Assembly (NCBI RefSeq): GCF_954871325.1
Contig: NC_088775.1
Coordinates: 92,026,334-92,090,333, forward strand
DNA from: Gordionus sp. m RMFG-2023
Lineage: Eukaryota > Nematomorpha > Gordioida > Chordodea > Parachordodidae
Length of the DNA: 64,000 bases
Reading direction: 5' to 3'
In this document: positions 54,201 to 64,000 of the stretch, in pieces
Layout: every line of letters starts with the position of its first letter
Position numbering within the stretch: the first letter of the stretch is position 1
Position numbers and translations under genes: made by a program
The notes under the pieces: generated by a model
What the model was told of the DNA's origin: nothing
Seen by the model: only the letters and a program-made list of their open reading frames with translations
The model's database searches: none

Positions 54201-56439
54201 TATTTGCACACTTATCCTCGAAAAGCAAGTTTGGTACTCAAAATATAGTAGAGCATTTATATAATATTATAAGCTTTAAAACAAAATAATAAATGTGTCT
54301 AATACTTAAATTTAAATTAATTTTGTAAAATATCGATAGTATGTTAAAAATCTCTAAAAACAGCTTATCTCATATGATATGATATAATATTTATAATATA
54401 TTAAATTTGAAAAATATTCGCACTGGTAATAATTTGAAATGTAAAAATATATAATTTTCTTCGTGTTTTAGAAATTAATAATATATTTCAACTCATAAGC
54501 TATTCATTTCTCTTGATGTAAAATATATATTTTGGATTATTGTTCCTAAAATATAAGGGCATATTTCCATTAAGATAAATTTATCTAACTATTTAGACTT
54601 TAACCTGGATTTAAATTTGGGACTCAATTAAAAGTCACCAGAACTAATCCCAAGATCCTCTGCAATTAATAACCAACGCATTACTCTTATAAATATGTAT
54701 ATAATTAATTATTTAATTTCCATCAACTATTTATTTTTTCTTAAAAGTGGAATCATTTGTTATACTATATTTAACTAATTCTTAACGTTGGATTGCATTC
54801 CGTGTTTTTTTAAGCATAAAATAGATAAATTCAGAAATCTCTAATAATTATTAATACAAAAATTAGATAAATAAAAGGTTTAAATAAATATAAATAAGTA
54901 ATTTATATGCATGGTTATAAAGGCATATTATGTAAGAAAACATGATTTTACCTAAATTTTATATTTTAAGGGCGCACAAGTATAAATAACAATACAATAG
55001 CAAAGATTCAAACTCAATATGATGAATTAGGTTTAGTAAAGAAAAGTTAATTTTGAGACTATGATGGGGTTCAAAAGAAAGAACGAGTTTAAAAAATCAT
55101 AGTGGGTTTGAAATACAATTAAGCCATATGAAAATCGAACAGTGATTTTTTAAACACTAGAAGTGTAAAGAAGAAATCTTGAGATTTCACTAAAAAGGCA
55201 TGAGGTCGGTATTATTAAAAAATTGGCTTATCCTTCTATTGGTAGATACAAATTTATTGTCTAAAAGTTATCATGAATGATTTAACTTTTCTCTTATTCT
55301 AAATTTTTAAAATAATAGAAAAGTCAATAATTATATTAGCACTGATCATCTCAATTTTTCATAATAATTTTGAAGGTTTTTTTAATAATTTTGATTATTT
55401 TATTATAACAATTCATAGATTACTAGAACATAAATGATAAAGTACAGGGAGAATTTTAATAAAAAATATAACTTAAAAATAATTTTCATATTAATAAACG
55501 AACAAAAAATTGTATATATACTATAAAAAATTTAGGAATGTCAATTTTGAAATAAATTTTGTTACACATTTTTATTATCTAATGGGAATTGGCATATGAT
55601 TCGTAATAAATTGATACTAAAATTTAAAATATAAAACATCTGAATATTATAAAACTTATCACGGGAATGCACATGTTATTTATAAAAATATAATTACATT
55701 CAGTAGAATTTTTGTCTGTTTATAGAAAAGTGATAATAAAATGTTAAGCAAAGGCTTGTAAATAAATTAAAAATTTTAATACTAAAGTTTCCTTCTAAGT
55801 CTTATAGTATTTCAAGCTACAAAAATGTTTCATGATCATTGGAAGATATTAAATATAATCTTCCAAACTATATGGAAAATGAATATATTTCGTATTTATA
55901 TATATATGCTAGTGAGTAAGTTAATATGAAAACACACAATTTAAGTTTTAAATAAAAACATTTATATTATAATATTAGTGGTTTAGAATGTAAATGAGAG
56001 TAACTGCATTACTTTTATTTAGGAAAATGAACGCCATTATTTAATTCTTTCAAAAGATAACAAGTACAGAATTTTATTTCTGAAATATTTTTTTTTTTAT
56101 GATTAAGGAAAAATTATAAATAAATTTATATTTATTTGTCAAAGATCATTATTAACTTTAGTTTTATTTTATTTTTCACATTGTAATATCAGATTATTAT
56201 ATTGTTTTGGGCGAAATAGAATTATTTGTTTTAATGAAGAAATCAAAATAAACTGTATCCCTTCTAAAAATGTTTATACTATTGAAGCAATTAATCAATA
56301 AGAAACAAATAATATAATTATTGTTTCGCCTTTTCTGGGGTTTAACGTTTTTGTATCTAGTATTTTAATAAAAACGATTTTATATTTAAAAAATATTTAA
56401 AAGTTTTTTATATTTAAAAAGAAATCATTTAGATGACAG
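51240..56439. other. Long AT-rich noncoding stretch
   Basis: No gene identified in either strand. A slightly GC-richer block lies at 53890-54040. Near 56325, TTTCGCCTTTTCTGG matches the 3' end of the SINE family, perhaps a very short truncated copy on the minus strand. Confidence 0.4.
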
Positions 56440-56737
56440 TTAGAGATCTGTAAAAGAAGTATACCTGATACGAAAGGCAAAATTAGGATTAGATCGGGTC
56501 GGGCTTTTGGAATTTTTTTATATTCTAAATTAATCAATTTTATGTTCAATTTTTTATTTAAAATAAAAATATCTGATTTTATTTATAGAAACTAGACGCC
56601 ATATAACATACATCTTATATTATGAGTAATTATAAAAATTAGATTCTATTTTTTAATAAATTCGGGCCGGCATAACTTTTTTTAAAAATTTATGTCTGGC
56701 TGGGCTTATAAAATTAGGCCCAATGCAGATCACTAAT
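56440..56737. mobile_element. MITE, family 2, copy c
   Basis: The left end TTAGAGATCTGTAAAAGAAG and the right end (reverse complement) TTAGTGATCTGCATTGGGCC are inverted repeats. Inner GC-rich segments are GATCGGGTCGGGCTTTTGG and GTCTGGCTGGGCTTATAAAA. About 298 bp, noncoding. Confidence 0.7.
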
Positions 56738-57174
56738 GAAATGAGGGTAATATGATATATTTAAATTTTCGAGATTATTGTTACATTTATATCTAATATA
56801 TATTTTATAAATATATATATTTTTTTATATGTATTTACTTTTGGATATAGTTTTATAATATATTTTTTTATACTTTTTAGTTATGTAAAAGGGAATCATT
56901 TATTATCCTGGTAGATTTGATTATGCGACTTAGAGAAATATTTGATAACCATAAAATATCGCATCATTACCTATTTTGCACGAAAAAAAAGATTGATCCA
57001 ATAATTTTAAAGGAAAATATTTATTTAATCATATTCAAAAAATGTATATTATTTATGGATATTTTATGTATTATATTTAAAAAATTAATTTAAATATTTT
57101 TATAATTCTATCATTATAGTTGGCTATAAATTCCTATAATAACAAGAATCTTGAGGGCAGAGCTCAAGTAATGT
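56738..57174. other. AT-rich DNA
   Basis: Nothing recognised. Confidence 0.4.
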
Positions 57175-60100
57175 AGCATTAACAAACATTATAATTCATA
57201 ATATAAGAATTATGTATCAAACATGCTTTTATTTAAAGAAAAATCTCTCATATAATATAAATGGTTAATAAATAAATAAATAATCATATATCCTTGTTAG
57301 ATAGAAGAAGGATGATTAAAACTTATTCCTAGCCATAAAATTACACAAAAGATTTAATATTATATAATAAATTGTCATGCAATACTTAATCACAGATTTT
57401 AAAATCTTAAAATTTTATCAGTATTAGCTAATCCTTTTAGAAATAAGAAATATAATTTATATTCTGGTGGGGCAAGAATTTATTTTGGGACTAAATTATA
57501 TTAACAATGCTGGAACTAAAAGTCTCCAAATAAATTATTAAAAATGTAATACATTGAATTATAAATTAATTTTTTTTTAAAATTTTTAAATATGTAGCGA
57601 CGCCAACGTCTTTACTGATTAAGTAGGTCCTGACTAATTTGACTCACCGAAGAACGCCTTTGAAAATTTAAAATGCCACCATTAATTGAAATTTTGGACT
57701 ACATACATGCTTAACTCTAGCCCATTGATTCAATTATGATTAAAAATGCTTAGATCTCCTATGCTACAATTCTTTTAGGTTTTTGAATCAAGCGGCTTTA
57801 TATATTTAATTTATTTTATGAGGGTAAAGAATTTCACATTTATTTAGATGGAATAAAAAGGGAATATAGCATAATTCATTAATATTAAATAGTGGAATTA
57901 AAGAATATAATTGATTAAATACCTAATTTATAGACTATATTTTAATAAAATAAATATGATAACAACTAATAAATAATTTAACTTATTTTAATAAAACTTA
58001 TATATTTAAGCTAGGTTTTCCATTCTCCGTGAAATTTTACTATATTTTTAAAACTTAGCTATTTTTTAAGAAATAATTGTCTAATTTTTATTTAACTTTA
58101 TTTTTTTTAACCTAATTTTGGCATAAAAGTTATTTATATTATCCAAGTATATAACCTTATTAGTTTACATTTCTAATGATATAATTTAGAAACATTATAA
58201 ACTTTTTTTAAGCTAATTTCTCAATCTTAAACAGTGTATAAAATAAAATGAGGGATTTTTTTTTATCTTTTCCTCAAATTCTTCTATATGTAGTAACACG
58301 TTTGTAATTATAAGGAATTATATAATATTAAAATATAATAGATAAAAATACCCATGAATTTATTCGCTATATTCTCTGTTTACATATTTTTATTTTTTTT
58401 TAAATATAAATAAAATTTAAACAATATTTCGGGAACCCTGTACTAGTATATTGCATTTATCTTATTCCACGTTCTACACATTGTAAAAAAATATTATCTC
58501 ACATTAATTATTTAGGCCCTTATTTATTTATTTTTAATGCAATTAATATATTGATCATTAAAACAATTCTAATAAATTTTGCCATATTTTATCCAAACTC
58601 TTGAATCATAATATTTTCCATTAAATATATGTACATATTATTTTATTTAAATCCATATTTTTGGATATTATATTCTCAATCAAGAAAAAAACTAATTATT
58701 TTATTAAGGTTAAATATATTTTTTTTCTATGGGAAATTAATTATTCTCTGCAATCATTACCTCCTAATATATAAGAATTATTTACGATTTAAAAAAGACC
58801 AATAAATAAGTATTTCGATCGAACTATAGTTAAGTAATGAGAATCATCAACATGTAGACAAAACCTTTACATATGTATAGTATTATCATAAATTCCTGAA
58901 GATTAGGGTAAATTAAGTCTTATGAGTAAAAGTCATCACTTATATTTCGCAGAGAGATAATAAAGTAGTTTATAAAAACATATTTGAATTAATGAGAAAA
59001 AAACAAAAGCATAAATATCTAAACTTTATGATTATTTACCATAAATTATTAATAATTAAAATTTATATTTCGTGGTAATTTTTTTCGGACATGATAATTT
59101 ATTATAATTAGCCCAATGCTATTTTATAAGCCGTTGTTATTTATTGCTAATACATATTTTGAGTTTTAAGTTTCACAATTACAAAAATATAATTTGTTTT
59201 TTTATTTCATAATATAATAAATAATGAATTACTAAGGTGTTTCAGTTGATGTACTAAGGTGATAAAAACGAAATAAATATTTTTATAACTTTGGCCATAA
59301 TCATAATACTGCTTATGACCATATCAAAACTTTTTATAATCTTAGATCTCTAGCGAATGAGACTAAAAGATAGCAAATCAAAAATCTATAGTTGCAAATT
59401 TTATTTTAGAAAAAATTGTAATTTTTTGAGCTTTTAAAAATTAAAATTTTTATTCCCTGCCTTTCCCAATTTTTTTAGAGTAATGGGTTTATATATTATA
59501 TAAAACTATATTATTTATTTATAAATTACATATTTATAGTTTTTCATTTTTCTTTAATAATGATCACCCAATGACTTATTTTCAGAATTTTCAAATGCTC
59601 TGGTATTTCCGAAGATTAAAGCATTAAAAGCGATTTCGTATTTTTCGAAATGGTACTTTTTGGTAATCTTTTATTAGAATAATGAAAGTTTATTATCTTC
59701 TTTAAATTACAAAATAAAATATACTCAAAAAAGATTATTTTATTTATTGTATTTAATAAATTTTCTAGAGTAAATAAAAGATTATATTGATTTAAAAACC
59801 AATGTATTTTTTTGTATTAATTTGATATTTATGTTAAGGAATAATAAGAATTTGCTATAGGGGAGTGGGCATTATTAGATTAGTTTTTTCTCTATAAATT
59901 TTGGAGGTCTTTAAGCACACATTTTGTAAGCTTTTTTATATAAAAATATTTGCGCTTTTATTTATTAATATTAGTTTTATTAATAAAATATTAAATTATA
60001 GTCATTACTAACTTTTATTTATTTTTCTTTCAAATAATTGCTTATATCATGTATTATAAATGTTTTTAGGAGAGAAAAAGTCCGGGTAATAGTAGGGGGT

Positions 60101-63100
60101 TCATTAACTTAAAATGATATTTAGAAAAATAGGGAAATTTTTAAATTGCCTAGCTCCCCCTCCCTCTTCTCCTAAGCCTATGGAAACAAGTAATAAAAAT
60201 AATAATACCAAATGTGATTTGATCATTAATTAATTAATATAAAAGTTTCCAACATTTATGTAAAGTAGTTGAGCCCTAAATATGGGAAAGTGGAGTCAAA
60301 CATTTGTGAAATCAAACTGATAAAGAATAGGACCAAAGGCAAAATTAAAGTTAGATATAAAAAAAATATTTGCTATCCTTAAGAAAACTAATAAATTATT
60401 TGTATTATATTTTATAAAATATAGTAAGTTTAAAAAATAATATATTTTTGAGACAGCTCATAAGCTATATTCTTTTATGGCTTGATGAGCAGTCTACATA
60501 TTTATATATTATTATTTGACATGTTATTATATTATTATTACAATGGCTTTCTATCTTCGAAACTAAAATATACATAAATGGAAATGGGTATTAAAATTTT
60601 AATCATCACTGTTTTATATAAAGTAAGAAATATTATATTATTAATTACTTATTTTTATAAATACATCTCCTAGAAAATAGTTGTATCATAATCATTCGTT
60701 TAATAAAAAAAATTATAATAGTATATAAAAGATATTATTTATATTTAAAATCTATTATATAACGTAAACAATTTCGCCCAATTATAATCATGTCATTATT
60801 TTGATCTAAAAGCTACTTGATTCCAATGAATATATTTATAATTTGACCTTGACTGTATTTTATACAAAATGAATCTAGGCAAAATTTTCATATTCACTAA
60901 ACTCAACGAACGGAAATACCTATCATCCACCTCCATGAAATTTAAAAAATAAAATAAAAAATTTTAAACAAAAAGCCTTTAAATATTTTTTTGTTAAACA
61001 TCCTGGAAATTTTCAGCCACACCTCTGCATAACTTTATATATTTGGCTAAATAGATTTTAAGCTAAAGGTTGTGCACTTTATTAAAATATAAATAAAACT
61101 GTCTTTAAATCAAATGATATGACACCCATCACAATTCTATAAATCCAAGTTACTGTCATAATACTTATTGACAGGTTATTGTTGAATATAATATATTTCT
61201 AACTTTTCAATATTATCCCTTTTTTCGAATAGTATATATTCATAGAACTCATGATTCAATCATCATAAATATATATATATATTAGGATTTTTATTTTTTA
61301 ATTCCCTTTCCATCTTGATTAAAGTATAAACAGTCACTTATACATTTCAAATTTTTTCCTTTTAATAAATAGGTCTAATTAGAACAATATTTCAAAATAA
61401 TAGAAAAGTGCCCTTCAAAACGTCAAATACTTAAAAATGTTTTCAAAACCTTCTACTTTTAAAACATTTATTAAATTGAGAGGATTAATAATTTTAGCAA
61501 ATTTTAAAATTTTTTAAAAAGTGTTGTAGATATTGCTACATTTTTGTAAGATAATTATTAATTTTTATTTCGAATTTCTTTTTCATTTATTTTTCTTAAA
61601 AATAATAAATTACTGTAAAAAAAAGATTATGTGGCAAACTTTAATTAAAATATTATTAGAAGATTTTATTGATTATTTCAAACATAAATCTATATTTTAC
61701 AATTTATAAAAATCATTTGACATTCTATTATAATAATCTTGGTTATTGCTACGGTTGAAAAAAAATTAAAATATACTACTTAAAATTTTATATACTTATA
61801 TTCAATAGAAAAATTTCTTATATTTTCCGATTCCACTAATAAAGTATAAATAATTACTACAAGGAAATCCTTCCCCTAAAAATATATATATAAATTCTAT
61901 ATTATTTCAATATAGTTTTATTTATCAAAATAATAGAATATTTTGTTAGCTTAAATACATACACTTTCAGGTAGATTTCGAAACTTACATAATATTTTAC
62001 AATTTTTACAAATTCTTAAAACATTAATTGAAAATATCAATATTAATTTTAATGAAACATCTTTTGGCCAAGTATAATGCCGTCTAAATTTTATTTTTTA
62101 TTGTAAATCTTTTTTTTTCCGTTTTTAAATTCAAGAATAAATATAATTCTTTAAGGAAAAGTGGATCATGTGTAAAACAAGCAAAGTTTAATCAGCATTA
62201 CAATGTAAACTAATTATTACTTCTATATAATTTATAAATTAGACGAGGAAAGCTTATAAAACATTATAAAAGTCTTGAATTTTTACCCTCGAATACACAT
62301 GTAACGTCTATATATTTTAATAAACAGAGAATAATTTAGATTTGACAAAGTATTTTTTTTAAAAATAATAATAATAAATAGATACCTTTTTTTTAAAAAA
62401 ATAGAAATGTTAAGTCAGTGCAAACAACGTTAAAATATTAGTAATAAAACCAATTTAAAATATCATTTAAATCTGTAAGATTAAAATGTTTAAATAAAGG
62501 GAAATTATGAACCTCTCACTATTTTGAAAGAATTTACAAACAAACTTTTATTTACTTATACACTAAGTATAGCATTAATTAATCCTTAAATATCGAATCA
62601 TATTGAGAATGACCACAAATTGATAATCATAATTAGTCATTGTATTTTTGCCATTATTAGTTACATAATAAATATCATTACTCTGTTTCGTTTTTTTTCC
62701 TATTTAGTTATAAATAATTAATATGTCATTTATAATTGATGCTATTTATTTTATTAAAATTTACCCAATTCTTTCAGTCTTCTTCCTAAAATATTCAATC
62801 ATAATATAAATATAATATTTAACCAACCATTATAATTAAGTCTAGGCTATGAATTATAATTTTTTTAAAATACCTCTCATTTTATATGATAAGATTTCAA
62901 ATAATCATTTATCGTCGTTTAAAAAATTAAGAAATAAGCTCTAGTTTCAAATATTAAATATTTTCTAGCCAGAAAAATACGTGATAAATGATTTTATAAG
63001 ATTAACAAAATTTTACAAACAATTTCAGATCTATTTGAAGCATTAGATAAAATAACATATTATAAAATCTTATGAATTATTTTATTCGTAGAGGATCGCC

Positions 63101-63860
63101 CGCCTGAAATCCTTGCTATGACAAAATTATGCTTTGTTTTTTGAGAGCTATTAGTTGTACATCAAAGTCTAGAGAGTAAATTGTGAGCAAAAGCTCTATT
63201 GACTATCAGATTGCCAAAATCTGTAATTACCTGGTACGATTAATATTTATTAGATCTTGAACAAATCTAGGTGGTCTGCCGAGAATTCTTCTCTCAAACT
63301 GACTCCATAGAAAATATTATTATTAACGAGGCATTTTTATATAAAAAAAATGTTTGCATTTACAGGATTTTAAGTTCTTTGTAAAATTTATCAGAGTCAG
63401 GAGCTATTGTATTTATTGGGAAAAAATTGTTGAGCAGCTTTACATTTATAATTATTGAAGAATATAGTCAATTGTTTATCATTAAATTGTATATTCCTAT
63501 GTTTTAAGATTTAATAATATGTGATAAAGTTAAAGCAGGCCGAACTCCCTTAAAATTTTGGATAAGATGGGTGAAAATTCTGAGCAAGTAATTTATAACA
63601 AAAATGATGAGTCTTTATTTCTGTATAACTAAATTTTAAAGCAGAAAATTCTGTCTCAACAAATCGCTTAAATAAAAGTTTTTTACAATTATAAAGATAA
63701 TTTTACGAAATTGAATAATAAAAATAACACATTTTCACATAGATAAAATGTAAAGGCGGTTTAAATAAATAGAATCACGATTCAAATAAGAAGCATATAG
63801 AAATTAAAATAGGCGTTCTTGAAATGAAAGATCTATTTTATTTTGTATTATAGTTTTATT
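57175..63860 (+). repeat. Long diverged segmental repeat, copy B (uninterrupted)
   Basis: Direct-orientation partner of 27290-39590, about 30 kb away. It keeps the whole anchor series but lacks the hAT, the polypurine tract and the retrotransposon of copy A, and so represents the pre-insertion state. The hAT site corresponds to about 61285 (ATATATATTAGGATTTTTAT) and the larger insertion site to about 61700. The region 63070-63700 is poorly alignable and may be private to copy B. No protein was recognised. Confidence 0.82.
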
Positions 63861-64000
63861 ATTTTTATTTATATATATATCGTAAGGGGTTTCGGAATTT
63901 CTTGATTTTTACCGAGGACGATTAAAAAAATTGTAAAATGCTATTTAATCGGAAATGCATTTTAGCATGTGTAGAGTATTTACATTATAAATTTTAGCCA
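63861..64000. other. Window end, AT-rich DNA
   Basis: Nothing recognised. Confidence 0.4.

Overview
The window is a strongly A+T-rich, gene-poor stretch of a eukaryotic, very probably animal, nuclear genome. The animal call rests on a spliced gene at 3128-7435 whose product is a Furry (FRY/Fry) family cell-morphogenesis protein, together with animal-type transposons: RTE-like and RLE-type non-LTR elements, a Gypsy LTR element, BED-finger and P52rIPK-type hAT elements, tRNA-headed SINEs and MITEs. Furry is well conserved in most animals. This copy keeps the core motifs but is divergent elsewhere and sits in repeat-choked DNA, which fits a fast-evolving and possibly parasitic lineage. I cannot name the species.

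Layout. 1-734: nothing recognised. 735-2960, minus strand: a decayed RTE-type LINE (endonuclease) abutting a decayed Gypsy gag-protease-RT fragment. 3128-7435, plus strand: nine consecutive Furry exons with canonical GT/AG sites and matching phases; a decayed BED-hAT lies in the intron before the ninth. 8232-11215, minus strand: a decayed RTE LINE (endonuclease plus RT) headed by a tRNA-like Pol III promoter shared with a SINE family. 11335-11832: MITEs and a perfect hairpin. 12096-14184: a hAT element with terminal inverted repeats and a broken transposase. 14925-16985: an unrecognised small gene present as two direct copies and one inverted copy, all broken. 17035-19320: SINEs and a GC-elevated island. 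19320-27290: noncoding AT-rich DNA with a MITE and small repeats.

From about 27290 to 39590 (copy A) and 57175 to 63860 (copy B) lies a diverged long segmental duplication with no detectable coding content of its own. Copy A carries insertions that copy B lacks: a P52rIPK-type hAT (31436-32698), a polypurine microsatellite of about 700 bp (33171-33887), and a nearly open non-LTR retrotransposon reading frame with a C-terminal nuclease-like domain (34659-37136). Copy B therefore acts as an 'empty site' reference. Between the copies are a 16-bp minisatellite, a SINE with target-site duplication inserted into a MITE, a second polypurine microsatellite and members of a second MITE family.

No rRNA, true tRNA gene, CRISPR array or bacterial-type operon was seen. 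The only host gene I can name is furry, and its upstream and downstream parts are not recognisable here. The genes do not form a pathway: the window is one host gene fragment, one unknown small gene family and layered mobile DNA. Positions of element ends are read by eye and are approximate unless a splice site, terminal repeat or target-site duplication is cited.
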